Below are positions 19,328 to 28,181 of a stretch of DNA of 64,000 bases, piece by piece. Under the pieces are notes generated by a model. The model saw nothing but the letters and a program-made list of their open reading frames with translations. It ran no database searches and was not told where the DNA came from. Source of the stretch: Mesorhizobium sp. (GTDB lineage Bacteria; Pseudomonadota; Alphaproteobacteria; Rhizobiales; Rhizobiaceae); NCBI RefSeq assembly GCF_004962925.1, contig NZ_SUEO01000001.1, positions 1-64,000 of the forward strand, read 5' to 3'. The position numbers and the translations under genes were made by a program. The stretch's first letter is position 1, and each line of letters begins with the position of its first letter.

Positions 19328-19425
19328 CTAGAACCAGAGGACCAAGAGGGTCAAGCATCTAGTGGCTAACAACGCCCTATTTCTTTCAGCGTGGCATGAT
19401 TCTCCAAGGCCTACCAGCCCCCTGA
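19328..19425. repeat. dispersed intergenic repeat, copy 3 (short)
   Basis: Shares AGAACCAGAGGACC, AAGCATCTAG, GGCTAACAACGCC, ATGATTCTCCAAGG and CTACCAGCCC with the other copies, then diverges. The hairpin arms are partly mutated (ACCAAGA..TCTAGT). Confidence 0.6.
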
Positions 19426-19553
19426 CGCCCGGTCCACCGCTCCCGCGTCGCCGCCACGTAGCGCGCATCGACCTGGGACCTCTCCGCCGGACGCGCGGTT
19501 GCCCGCCACAGGATTGGGCCGCGGTTCGCCGCAGCTGACAGGCTCGTTCCGTG

Positions 19554-20918
19554 CTATTGAACTCGAGCCGACCCTCTTGCTTTCTCCATGCTCGGCACCG
19601 CTAACTTCCTCAACCGAGCGAGCTCGAAAGGTTCTAAAGGCACGATCGGCTTTTGGGCCGTGACCATATCGGCGACTAAATGGGCTGCCCCCGGCCCGAT
19701 CCCAAATCCATGGCCCGAGAAACCGCTGGCGATTACTAAGCCCGAAATCTCGTCGACCTTATCGATCACGGGCACCGCATCTGGCGTAACATCGATGGCG
19801 CATCCCCAGCTTTCTTTGACCTTGGCATTGGCAAACTCGGGGAAAACTTTCCTTAGGTTGCTCAGCCCCTCGCTAAGGATTTTTTCCGAAGGCTTTGGGT
19901 TGAGAACCCGGGTTGTTTCAAAGGGGGTGACCTGATCCGATTGCCACCTTTTCGGGGTGTTCATTTCCCTAAAGAACTGACTGCTGAAGCGAAGCCGTAT
20001 TTCATTCCCTTCCGACCGAAAGGCGGGAAGAAACTGGAAGAACAAACGGAAGCTATCCGGAACGATTTGCGCGATGTTCGCGTTTTTCTGCGCAATTGTA
20101 TAGCCACCGTCAAGGCGCTTGCGAAAAGCGAAATCCCGACCTGCGACCGCACACTCAGGAGGTCCGTCGAGCCGCTGCGTGCGCATGACCGATCCGATAA
20201 CTTTCAATTGCGGGAAATCGATTCCCAAGTTGCCGCAGAATAGTCTAGTCCAGGCGCCGGTCGCCAGGACGACGGATTTGCAGCGAATCTCGCCATGCTC
20301 CGTTACGACGGAATGGACTGAGCCCGCCCCTGTTTCAATGCACCGCACGGCACAATCTTCAATGATCTGCCCGCCACGTGTGCGTAATGAAGCCGCCATG
20401 GCTTGCGTCGCCATGGAAGGTTCGGCGCGTCCATCGCTTTTGGTAAACAGCGCACCTTCCCAATGACCCTTGAGCGTCGGGAAACGCTCTTTCAAACCAC
20501 TTTGCCTAAGTAGGGAGGAATCGAGATCATGCTCCTTGGCGAATGCTAGCCATTCTTCATACTTTTGGATGTCCTTCTGGTCTTTGCACAAATAGTAGAT
20601 GCCGGTTTCGCGGAATCCTGTCTCGATACCTGTAAGCGCGTTCATTCCAGCCCATAGCTTTGTGCTGGCGATAGCCAAAGGTATCTCCGCCGGATCGCGC
20701 CCCATCTTGCGCACCCATCCCCAATTGCGGCTGGATTGCTCGCATGCAACATGGCCTTTTTCACAAACGACGACCGACAACCCTCGTTGTGCAAGGAATA
20801 GGGCGGTGGCGGTTCCGATGATGCCAGCGCCTACAACAACGACGTCCGTTCTCGCGGGTATCGGCGTGGGCGTCTGAGTTCTGAGGCGAGACATGGTGGA
20901 AACGCTCGGATCGGTCAT
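19554..20918 (-). CDS. FAD-dependent oxidoreductase (DAO / D-amino-acid dehydrogenase type)
   Basis: DVVVVGAGIIGTATALFLAQRG is the dinucleotide-binding motif; SRNWGWVRKMGRDPAEIPLA and GFSGHGFGIGPGAAHLVADM are typical of DAO-family amine/amino-acid oxidoreductases. The 454-residue protein lacks a signal peptide. Its ATG overlaps the DhaL-like stop (ATGA), so it is the last gene of the module-1 operon. Role by family: oxidative deamination or dealkylation of an amine or amino acid. With the polyamine-type transporter, amidase and M24 hydrolase upstream, it may handle the released amine; this is inference. Confidence 0.8.
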   Translation of the reverse strand: MTDPSVSTMSRLRTQTPTPIPARTDVVVVGAGIIGTATALFLAQRGLSVVVCEKGHVACEQSSRNWGWVRKMGRDPAEIPLAIASTKLWAGMNALTGIETGFRETGIYYLCKDQKDIQKYEEWLAFAKEHDLDSSLLRQSGLKERFPTLKGHWEGALFTKSDGRAEPSMATQAMAASLRTRGGQIIEDCAVRCIETGAGSVHSVVTEHGEIRCKSVVLATGAWTRLFCGNLGIDFPQLKVIGSVMRTQRLDGPPECAVAGRDFAFRKRLDGGYTIAQKNANIAQIVPDSFRLFFQFLPAFRSEGNEIRLRFSSQFFREMNTPKRWQSDQVTPFETTRVLNPKPSEKILSEGLSNLRKVFPEFANAKVKESWGCAIDVTPDAVPVIDKVDEISGLVIASGFSGHGFGIGPGAAHLVADMVTAQKPIVPLEPFELARLRKLAVPSMEKARGSARVQ

Positions 20919-21562
20919 TTGTAGGATCCATCCACAGCTCGACGAGACAGCGACCCCGTCATGGCCAATACCGTAACATAAAATGCAACCATGCCCGGAT
21001 CGTCGGTTCCGACCCCTTTTGATGGCTCAAGCCGCAGCCTCCCTACGATTGCAGGGCAACGGCGAAACTCAGCTAGCGCGTCGGCGGCCGCTTGTTGCGC
21101 CGTGACACTCATTTTTTCTGCAGTTGAAATCCCCTCGATGTTCCTTGCGACTCGAGCTATTCCGTCCAGCACCGTCTTGTCGCCAAGTCTGGCCTTAGAC
21201 CGGGCCTGCATAGTCTCAAGGGCATTTGATAATGCGGGGGCCATCTCGATCCAGGCAACTTCGTGTTTCGCCGCCCAAGTCTTTCCTAGTGTGATCAGTC
21301 CTGTCATTACTACGGCACTCAGGCTCGAGCCCGAGGTCCGTGCAATTGTCTTTGCAATCCGCATTAGACTCTCGCCGACGTCATCCGAATAAAGTGAATT
21401 ATCGGCAAGCAACGCCTGTGAAACTGTCGCCAAGGTAGTGCCCATGTCACCGTCACCACCCGCAGCATCAAGCTTGTTGAACCGGTCTTTGCTCTCGACG
21501 AGCGCTAATGCGACGCGCCACATTGCTGCGCCCACATCTGTTCCGGTGAAGACGGTCGCCAT
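20915..21562 (-). CDS. dihydroxyacetone-kinase-like nucleotide-binding subunit (DhaL/DAK2)
   Basis: LDAAGGDGDMGTTL carries the Asp cluster that binds Mg-ADP/ATP in DhaL (DxDxGDGDxG-like). SGSSLSAVVMTGLITLGK and FRRCPAIVGRLRLEPSKGVGTDDPGMVAFYV complete the all-helical DAK2 domain. The ATG at 21562 shares its A with the preceding TGA (TGATG), so the upstream ORF-track start at 21583 is not needed. It pairs with the DhaK-like subunit to phosphorylate a small hydroxyketone or related sugar. No PTS component (DhaM) is present, so ATP is the likely phosphate donor. Confidence 0.85.
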   Translation of the reverse strand: MATVFTGTDVGAAMWRVALALVESKDRFNKLDAAGGDGDMGTTLATVSQALLADNSLYSDDVGESLMRIAKTIARTSGSSLSAVVMTGLITLGKTWAAKHEVAWIEMAPALSNALETMQARSKARLGDKTVLDGIARVARNIEGISTAEKMSVTAQQAAADALAEFRRCPAIVGRLRLEPSKGVGTDDPGMVAFYVTVLAMTGSLSRRAVDGSYK

Positions 21563-22560
21563 CACGCCCTCCACAGGGGACATTGGGCAGGGGCATTCAA
21601 CAAACCGAGCAGTTCATCATCGACCCGCATAACGCTCACCGAGGCGCCCGCCATTTCCATTGACGTTGCGTATTCACCAGCAAGTGAATACGCAATTTTC
21701 AGGCCCTCTGCCTCGAGCAGGTGGGCCACTTTGCGGTACAGGATATAGAGCTCTTCCAGGGGTGTGGCGCCAAGACTGTTGACCAGTACCGCTACCTTGG
21801 TTCCCCCTACGGGCTTGAGATCGTCTAACAGTCGCTCGACCATCTCTGAGGCAATTTCGTCAGCGGGTTTAAGCGCCCCGCGCCACAGTCCTTTCTCGCC
21901 ATGAATACCCATGCCCATTTCAATGGCATCGTCTTCAAGCTCAAATGTCGGTTGGCCGGCCTGCGGCACTGTGCAGGCCGATAGCGCCACCCCTATGGAC
22001 CGGCAACCAGCCATGGCCTTTTCAGTCACGGCTTTCACCTCTGATAGGCTAAGTCCCTTTTCCGCCGCGGCTCCAGCAACCTTGAACGCGAAGATGATCC
22101 CAGCCACACCGCGACGGGTCTCGGCTCGATGCGTGTCTGCGCTGGCGATGTCATCGGCCACAATCACGGTGGCGCAGTCCTTGCCCTCAGCGGTCAACAT
22201 GTCATTGACCATGCCAAACACCATGGTGTCGCCGCCATAGTTGGCAATGACCGACAACACACCGCCGCCTTGGTCGCCCGCCTTCAGGCTTTCCGATATA
22301 TCGTCATAGGATGGGCCGGCGAATACATGCCCGACAGCGCAGGCGTCCAGCAGTCCTTCTCCGACATATCCGGCAAACAGCGGCAAGTGCCCAAAGCCAC
22401 CGCCGGAAACCACTCCAACTTTGCCCCTGGGCTTTTTCTTGGCCCGTTCCACGACACGGCCGTTGCTGCCGGAAATCTTGTAGGCACCCTGGTGCGCCAA
22501 GCTCATCCCCGCCAGCGCTTCATCCACATATTTCTCAGGACTGTTAATCAGCTTCTTCAT
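21562..22560 (-). CDS. dihydroxyacetone-kinase-like substrate subunit (DhaK), variant motif
   Basis: Starts MKKLINSPEKYVDEALAGM, the usual DhaK N-terminus; SD-like GCGAGG precedes this ATG, so the extra 27 residues of the ORF track are unlikely. The substrate-binding His of the family is preserved in GMGIHGEKGLW. The other diagnostic motif, normally GGGSGHEP, reads GGGFGHLPLF here, and DDIASADTHRAETRRG, normally with an R-G-x-AG pattern, is close to the usual. This points to a subfamily acting on a substrate other than dihydroxyacetone. Rhizobial relatives act on tetrose ketoses such as erythrulose. Coupled to DhaL downstream. Confidence 0.85.
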   Translation of the reverse strand: MKKLINSPEKYVDEALAGMSLAHQGAYKISGSNGRVVERAKKKPRGKVGVVSGGGFGHLPLFAGYVGEGLLDACAVGHVFAGPSYDDISESLKAGDQGGGVLSVIANYGGDTMVFGMVNDMLTAEGKDCATVIVADDIASADTHRAETRRGVAGIIFAFKVAGAAAEKGLSLSEVKAVTEKAMAGCRSIGVALSACTVPQAGQPTFELEDDAIEMGMGIHGEKGLWRGALKPADEIASEMVERLLDDLKPVGGTKVAVLVNSLGATPLEELYILYRKVAHLLEAEGLKIAYSLAGEYATSMEMAGASVSVMRVDDELLGLLNAPAQCPLWRA

Positions 22561-22710
22561 GTCCTCGCTCTGCCATTCGATCGTTTCAGTGCGTATCCAG
22601 CGGACTAAAGCGACCGCGGTGTTTTCAAAACCCCTCGCCAACAGGTGGGCTCGTCATTGGCATAGGTAAATGGGGGAGGTTCGCCAGGTTGTGGAATTCA
22701 GCCGTAGCCT

Positions 22711-24111
22711 TCATTGGAGCTGCAACCCCGGTGGTGGCACAAACAGGCCGCCACGCTCACGTTCCAGCGTCCGTCCGATACGAAGTGCTAAGGCATCGTC
22801 GAATTTTCTGACAACAATCTGCAGGCCAGCTGGGAGGCCATTTGATGTCAATCCGACCGGGACCACAAGGCTAGCGAGATCGAGATAGTTCACCAGTCTT
22901 CCAAAATGATTGGGAGGCTGACTTTCGTCTACTTCGGCAAGCGGTAAGGGGCTTCGATGGGAGCCAGGCGCGACGAACGCGTCAAATTCTGCCGCCGCTT
23001 CCTGAAAGCCGATCTGCGCCAGACGGCGGGTTTCGAGAAGACGGTAGTAAGCCGGTCCGCTGATGTCGCGGCCGCGGCGGATGCGTTCTGCAATGATCGG
23101 ATCCACCGGGCTGTCCGGATGGTCGACATAAGCGCTGAGAAGGGCATAGCTCTCGACACTCATGATTTCGCCGCCACGGCCGAGATAATCGCTGATGGAC
23201 AATGGTAGAGCGATTTTGTGGAATTGGCCGCCAAGAGCCGTCAGATCGGCGATGGCGCGATCATACAGCATCCGGATGTCGGGCTCGACGCCAGCCAAAT
23301 CCCGTTCGGGGAGCATTGCTATCCGCAGGCCCTTCACGCCGTCCTCGATCGTGGCAAGGGAACGCACGGAGGGGACGTGCCATGTGGCGACATCGCGGCG
23401 GTCGAGCCCCAACATAGCTTCCAACAGAAGTGCGGCGTCACGGACGGTGCGGGCCATCGGCCCGACGCTGTCATGTGTCGGGCATAACGGCACGACGCCG
23501 CCGCGCCCGACTAGCCCGACAGACGTCTTGAGGCCAACGATTCCGCACCAGGCCGAAGGGGTGCGGATGGAGCCGCCGGTATCGGTACCCAAAGCGGCGG
23601 GTGCTAGTCCAGAAGCGACCGCTACTGCCGAGCCGCTGCTTGATCCCCCAGCAACGACGTGAGTGTCCAAACCCCAAGGATTGCAGGGTGCGCCCTGAAC
23701 CGGATTTGTTCCCCATCCGCCATAAGCGAACTCAACCATGTTGGTGCGGCCGATGGCGACCATGCCTGCGGATTCGAGCTTTTCGACGGCATTTGCCGAT
23801 CGAGTTGGTAGCCTGTTATTGAGAGCATTGGAGCCAGCGTGCGTGCCATGACCAGCCTGATCAAAGATGTCCTTTACGGCGAGCGGCACGCCAAGCAGGG
23901 GGGACGTGGAAGTTCCTCTCGCTCGTGCTTCGTCTGCAGCCCGCGCGCGTGCCAGCGCGCCGTCCTCATCGATCTTGCAAAAGGCGTGCAGCCGGCCATC
24001 TAAGGTCGCGATGCGCCTGGTGAGTTCAGTTACGGCTTCCACGGACGATAGTTCGCGCCGAGCGAAGCGATCCGACAGTTGCTCGATTGACCAGAACGGG
24101 TCAAATATCAT
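22711..24111 (-). CDS. amidase signature family hydrolase
   Basis: All parts of the Ser-cisSer-Lys triad are present: Lys in GVPLAVKDIFDQAG (about residue 80), the cis-Ser in VAGGSSSGSAVAVASG and the nucleophile in GTDTGGSIRTPSAWCG. Length (466) matches GatA-like amidases. It hydrolyses a carboxamide, releasing ammonia or an amine in the cytosol. It lies between the ABC transporter genes and the DhaK/L genes, all on the minus strand. The gap to the upstream permease is 23 bases. The substrate is unknown; the operon suggests it acts on an imported compound. Confidence 0.88.
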   Translation of the reverse strand: MIFDPFWSIEQLSDRFARRELSSVEAVTELTRRIATLDGRLHAFCKIDEDGALARARAADEARARGTSTSPLLGVPLAVKDIFDQAGHGTHAGSNALNNRLPTRSANAVEKLESAGMVAIGRTNMVEFAYGGWGTNPVQGAPCNPWGLDTHVVAGGSSSGSAVAVASGLAPAALGTDTGGSIRTPSAWCGIVGLKTSVGLVGRGGVVPLCPTHDSVGPMARTVRDAALLLEAMLGLDRRDVATWHVPSVRSLATIEDGVKGLRIAMLPERDLAGVEPDIRMLYDRAIADLTALGGQFHKIALPLSISDYLGRGGEIMSVESYALLSAYVDHPDSPVDPIIAERIRRGRDISGPAYYRLLETRRLAQIGFQEAAAEFDAFVAPGSHRSPLPLAEVDESQPPNHFGRLVNYLDLASLVVPVGLTSNGLPAGLQIVVRKFDDALALRIGRTLERERGGLFVPPPGLQLQ

Positions 24112-24134
24112 TGAACAAATCCTATGGTGTGCTG

Positions 24135-24971
24135 CTAGGCAGCCGATCCGCGACTTCCGATCACCGCGTCAACGACCAAGACTGCCGCCACGTTGACGAC
24201 GACAATGAGGGACGACACAGCAAACACCGCCGGGCTAAAGGATGTGTTCGCCTGTTGGAAAAGCCAGATGGAGAGCGGGAAGACATCGACGGAGTAGAGA
24301 AAATAGCTCAGCGTGAATTCGTTGAAAGACAAGATGAAGACGAGGATGGCGCCGGAGCCGATACCCCCGCTGGCAAGCGGCAAGACGATCTCCCGAAAGA
24401 CCTTGGGCGCGGAAGCACCAAGCGTCATCGCAGCCTCCTCCAACATGGGATCAATGCCGCGCATCGCCGCCATGCAGTTGCGCATGAGGAATGGCAGCCC
24501 GATAATCGAATGGGCGGCTACGATCTGAAAAATACCAAAATTGAGATCGGAGGCGCTTACCAGCACCAGCAAGGCAATTCCAAGAACAACGGCTGGAAAT
24601 ACCACCGGCAGGCCGATCAACTCTTCGATAACTGTCTTGCCCGCGAAACGATATCGCACCAGTGCATAGGAAGTCGGGACACCAGCAAGCACACACACAA
24701 GCGAAGTTAGGGCCGCGATTTCCAAGCTGACAAGCAGTGACTCCCGCAATCTCCCGATCCCGGCGTCCGGACCGACGAGCATTGTCCAGACCTCCTGATA
24801 CCAGCGCAGTGAAAGCGCGGGTGGCGGAAACTGCAGCGTCTCGCCACTGGTAAACGAAATCACCAGGACCATGCAGATTGGTGCAAGCATCAGCGCCAGC
24901 AGCATGCAAGTGATGCCTTTGACAAGCTGCCACTCGATTCCGAAGCGCCCGGTTGCGGTCGGCATGCTCAT
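24135..24971 (-). CDS. ABC transporter permease, PotC type (module 1)
   Basis: About six membrane helices and the EAA loop EEAAMTLGASAPKVFREIVLPLASGG, which contacts the ATPase. Length 278 fits PotC/YdcV-type inner membrane permeases for polyamines and similar compounds. It overlaps the preceding permease gene by four bases (ATGA). With the partner permease it forms the membrane channel of the module-1 importer. Confidence 0.88.
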   Translation of the reverse strand: MSMPTATGRFGIEWQLVKGITCMLLALMLAPICMVLVISFTSGETLQFPPPALSLRWYQEVWTMLVGPDAGIGRLRESLLVSLEIAALTSLVCVLAGVPTSYALVRYRFAGKTVIEELIGLPVVFPAVVLGIALLVLVSASDLNFGIFQIVAAHSIIGLPFLMRNCMAAMRGIDPMLEEAAMTLGASAPKVFREIVLPLASGGIGSGAILVFILSFNEFTLSYFLYSVDVFPLSIWLFQQANTSFSPAVFAVSSLIVVVNVAAVLVVDAVIGSRGSAA

Positions 24972-25861
24972 TCCTTGATCTCCGCGTTGGTCCGGACGAT
25001 GAGGCGGTTGAGCGACTGCACGGCCAGGGCCAGCAGGATCAGCAAGACCGATAGCGCTGCACCGAGCGGCCAGTTGGAAAGCGAGCCCATCTGATCGCGG
25101 ATTACGACTGCAATGGTTGTCACCTTCAACCCGCCAAGCAGCAACGGCACGGCAAACGCACCCGTATTGAACCCGAAGACAAGAATGGCGCCCGCAGCCA
25201 TGCCCGGCCAGGCCAACGGGAGAATTATGTGGCGATAGGTTCTGATCCGGTTTGCTCCAAGAACATTTGCTGCCTCTTCAAGCGATATAGGAATCGAGCG
25301 CAGCGCGGCGGCGGCGGGCAAGACGGCAAGCGGGATGCTCGTCTGAACGAGGCCGAGCAAGACCCCCGTGCGATTGAAGAGCAGCGAGAGGGGCCGTTCG
25401 ATTCCAGTTGCGGCCGAAATTGCCTGGTTCAGGAGCCCATTCGGCCCGAGAATAGCCATCCAGCCGAAGCTTTGCACGAGCAGGCTAATGATCATCGGCA
25501 ACAGAATTGCAATCAGCACGACCCGCCGGGCCAATGTCGATGTCGTCCGTGTCAGGAAAAGAGCGATCGGGAAGGCTACAAGCGTTGTTATCAGAGCGCT
25601 CAGCAGCGCCATCCAGATAGTGTCTATTATGATGCCAATGTTTCTGGCGCTGGCCAACTGCACATAGGCCTTGAGACTCCACCCTGTCCATTCGGCGTCC
25701 CGTTCTCCGACACTCATGCGCAGGACCACAAGGGCGCAGACCAACAGGAGACCGATCAGCATGCCAGATGGAATAAGAAGAAGCCCGATCTGAGGCTTGC
25801 GGATCGGCGCGTCGTTTTCCATCGATTGAAGCGGAGTGATGGAGCTCTCGATCGCGGTCAT
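24968..25861 (-). CDS. ABC transporter permease, PotB type (module 1)
   Basis: 297 residues, first helix GLLLIPSGMLIGLLLVCALVVL, then ALFLTRTTSTLARRVVLIAILLPMIISLLV and the EAA loop EEAANVLGANRIRTYRHIILPLAW. This is the PotB/PotH-like permease. Its start overlaps the ATPase stop (ATG at 25861, stop at 25858), indicating translational coupling. Confidence 0.88.
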   Translation of the reverse strand: MTAIESSITPLQSMENDAPIRKPQIGLLLIPSGMLIGLLLVCALVVLRMSVGERDAEWTGWSLKAYVQLASARNIGIIIDTIWMALLSALITTLVAFPIALFLTRTTSTLARRVVLIAILLPMIISLLVQSFGWMAILGPNGLLNQAISAATGIERPLSLLFNRTGVLLGLVQTSIPLAVLPAAAALRSIPISLEEAANVLGANRIRTYRHIILPLAWPGMAAGAILVFGFNTGAFAVPLLLGGLKVTTIAVVIRDQMGSLSNWPLGAALSVLLILLALAVQSLNRLIVRTNAEIKE

Positions 25862-26937
25862 TGTCTAACGATTCTCGCTTTGCCGGGGTCGATTGTAACC
25901 CAGACGGTGTCGCCGGCGGATGAGGCAAGTCTGTTTTCGGTCGACTGCGCGATAAGTTTGTTGCCACCGCGGAGCACGATCTGCCAACGGTGGAGACCGC
26001 TGCGAAACTGCGACGAGACCACCTCGCCCTCAAAAGCACCTCCCGGATCGGCGGGATAAACGATTGTCTGCTCGGGTCGAAAGATGACAAAAGCTCCCTC
26101 ACCTATATCGCCACTATTTGCGACACGAATTGTGACTCCGGCGTTGGTCTGCACGAGCGATTTCCCATCCTTCTGTTCGAGCACGCGCTCAATCCGAAGG
26201 GTGTTGGTGTCGCCGAGAAAATCGGATACGAACTTGGAATTCGGGGTTTCGTAGATTTCCTCCGGGGTCCCGGCTTGTAGGATCTTGCCAGCATTCATGA
26301 TGATGACGCGGTCCGACATCATAGAAGCCGTTTCCTGATCGTGCGTGACGTAGACGGCTGCAAGGCCGAGCTGCTTTTGAATACTCCTGAGTTCGACCGC
26401 CATGTAATCGCGAAGGCGCCGGTCGAGCGCCGCCATCGGCTCATCGAAAAGGACCAGCGCCGGTTCAGTCACCAATGTCCGTGCCAAAGCTACCCGCTGA
26501 AGCTGCCCGCCGCTCAGCTCACTTGGTCGTCGTCCCGCGAATTTCTCCGGGGAGAGCTGGACGAGTTCCAAGGCTTTAGCGACCTTGGCTTCGATCAGGT
26601 TCCTGGCGAGACCCTGCATGCGTAAGCCAAAAGCCACATTTTGCTTGACGCTCATGTGGGGGAAAATTGCAAGCGACTGAAAAACCAGGCCGACGTTGCG
26701 CTGGTGCGGCGGCTTTCCCGCGACGTTTTTGCCGAGGATGCGAACCTCTCCGGCAGTTGGCAAATCCAATCCCGCAATGATGCGCATAGTCGTCGTCTTG
26801 CCGCAGCCGGAGGGACCGAGGATCGACACGATCTCCCCCGGTTGCACGTCCAGATCAATTTGGTCGACAGCTCTCACTGCACCATGAGCGAAGGTGCGTG
26901 AAAGGTTGCGAATCTCAAGGACAGGATTCTGTTCCAT
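25858..26937 (-). CDS. ABC transporter ATPase, PotA type (module 1)
   Basis: Walker A GPSGCGKTT, Q-loop VFQSLAIFPHM, signature LSGGQLQRVALAR and Walker B ALVLFDEPMAALD are intact, followed by the H-loop VYVTHDQETA. A C-terminal TOBE-type regulatory region (FVIFRPEQTIVYPAD) is present; total 359 residues. It energises import by the two downstream permeases. A strong hairpin separates it from the binding protein gene upstream. Located at the cytoplasmic face. Confidence 0.92.
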   Translation of the reverse strand: MEQNPVLEIRNLSRTFAHGAVRAVDQIDLDVQPGEIVSILGPSGCGKTTTMRIIAGLDLPTAGEVRILGKNVAGKPPHQRNVGLVFQSLAIFPHMSVKQNVAFGLRMQGLARNLIEAKVAKALELVQLSPEKFAGRRPSELSGGQLQRVALARTLVTEPALVLFDEPMAALDRRLRDYMAVELRSIQKQLGLAAVYVTHDQETASMMSDRVIIMNAGKILQAGTPEEIYETPNSKFVSDFLGDTNTLRIERVLEQKDGKSLVQTNAGVTIRVANSGDIGEGAFVIFRPEQTIVYPADPGGAFEGEVVSSQFRSGLHRWQIVLRGGNKLIAQSTENRLASSAGDTVWVTIDPGKARIVRQ

Positions 26938-26978
26938 GTCACCTCGGAGGTCGGGCTTGTTAAAAAATGATGCGCGCT

Positions 26979-27008
26979 GGTGTTGGGCCGAATGGCCGGC
27001 CCAACACC
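26979..27008 (-). terminator. intercistronic hairpin after the binding-protein gene
   Basis: Perfect 11-bp arms GGTGTTGGGCC and GGCCCAACACC with an 8-base loop, just after the binding-protein stop. On the transcribed strand a TTTTTT run follows after about ten bases. Such hairpins usually attenuate transcription or protect the upstream mRNA, so more binding protein than permease is made. Confidence 0.65.
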
Positions 27009-27018
27009 GAACGTGATC

Positions 27019-28128
27019 TTACATCACTGCGTCGGTGTAGCGCTGGATCCAGTCGTCCCGCACACTTGCCAAATAGGCGGGATCGATCTTGTTGACGTGC
27101 TCTTTGATGACCTCGGGAGAGGGAATGAAGGGACTCTTTTTTGCACCTTCCGACAGCACCGCATCCTGATTGATCGGGCCGTACCAAACGTCTTCTGCCA
27201 TCTTGCCTTGAACCTCGCCATCAAGTGCGTGATTCATGAGGGCGGCAACTACCGCGGAATCGCCCGGATGTCCCTTCGGCACGACCATGTACTGCAAGTC
27301 GACAAAAAATCCCTCGGCAAGACTGTAGGTACCGCTGACATTGAACTCGGGTTTGGAGATGAATGGCGAGAGTTCAAGGGGTGAATAAACCCCGCCCGCG
27401 TTTAGGGACTGGGAGCGGAACAGATCACCGATTTGGTTCGCGTTCGATGTGATGGTAAGGCTCTTGCCTTTGAGCTTTTTCAAAATCTCGAACCCACCAT
27501 CCGGGTTGTGGATGTCGCCGCCCGCCGCCTTTGCCGCGACGATTATCAGTTCAAGCGCGTAGAGATTGTCCGGAGGCGGCAGAAAGATTTTGCCTTCATT
27601 TGCTGCGTCCCACAGGACGTCATAGGATTTGGGCGCCGACGGATAAGTCTTGGTGTTGTAGACGAGACCGTCACTCCACAAAAAGTACCCAATCCCATGA
27701 CCCTTGGCACCGGTCTGATAATCAGGCAGCACGCGTGCCAGGTTGGGAACTGCGCTGGTATCCGGCTTCTCAAGCAGGCCGGCATCCGCGAGCGAATTGG
27801 CACCGAAGCCGGAAAGGATCACTACGTCATATTGCGGCTTGGATGCTGACGCCTTAATCTTTGCAATCATATCGGAGGTTGTGCCGGTGAGATCGGCAAT
27901 AACCTTCGCACCAGTCTTCGCCTCGAAGGTCTTAAGGATGTTCTTGACAGCTGCCTGACCGGTAGCGTCTGACCAAGTAAGTACGCGGATCTCTTTGCCG
28001 GCAAACTGCTGGGCCGACGCCTTGCGGACCCATGGTGCTGGCAGAATCGTGGCGACTGCCGCGATCGCCGATCCGGTGAGAAATGTGCGCCGGCGAAGAG
28101 GCCGGTCGAAGATGTTGTTGTTCGACAT
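27019..28128 (-). CDS. extracellular solute-binding protein, PotD/PotF type, Tat-exported (module 1)
   Basis: Twin-arginine signal RRRTFLTGSAIAAVATILPAPWVRKASA at the N-terminus; the mature protein begins near QQFAGKEIRVLTWSDATGQ. GGAG eight bases before the ATG at 28128 supports this start over the ORF-track 28143. Fold and spacing (TGTTSDMIAKIKAS, YDVVILSGFGA, VPKGHPGDSAVVAALMNHAL) are those of polyamine/spermidine-type binding proteins. It captures the ligand in the periplasm. The canonical acidic residues for polyamine cannot be assigned by eye, so the ligand is unknown. Confidence 0.88.
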   Translation of the reverse strand: MSNNNIFDRPLRRRTFLTGSAIAAVATILPAPWVRKASAQQFAGKEIRVLTWSDATGQAAVKNILKTFEAKTGAKVIADLTGTTSDMIAKIKASASKPQYDVVILSGFGANSLADAGLLEKPDTSAVPNLARVLPDYQTGAKGHGIGYFLWSDGLVYNTKTYPSAPKSYDVLWDAANEGKIFLPPPDNLYALELIIVAAKAAGGDIHNPDGGFEILKKLKGKSLTITSNANQIGDLFRSQSLNAGGVYSPLELSPFISKPEFNVSGTYSLAEGFFVDLQYMVVPKGHPGDSAVVAALMNHALDGEVQGKMAEDVWYGPINQDAVLSEGAKKSPFIPSPEVIKEHVNKIDPAYLASVRDDWIQRYTDAVM

Positions 28129-28163
28129 GTTGAAGTCTCCCATTGCTGTGGCTCGCCCTGTTT

Positions 28164-28181
28164 CCTGATCACTTGATCAGG
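28164..28181. promoter_or_regulatory. 18-bp palindrome at the end of the M24 gene
   Basis: CCTGATCA-CT-TGATCAGG overlaps the M24 hydrolase stop codon and lies 36 bases before the binding-protein start. It may be an RNA hairpin or a protein-binding site within the operon. Confidence 0.4.
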
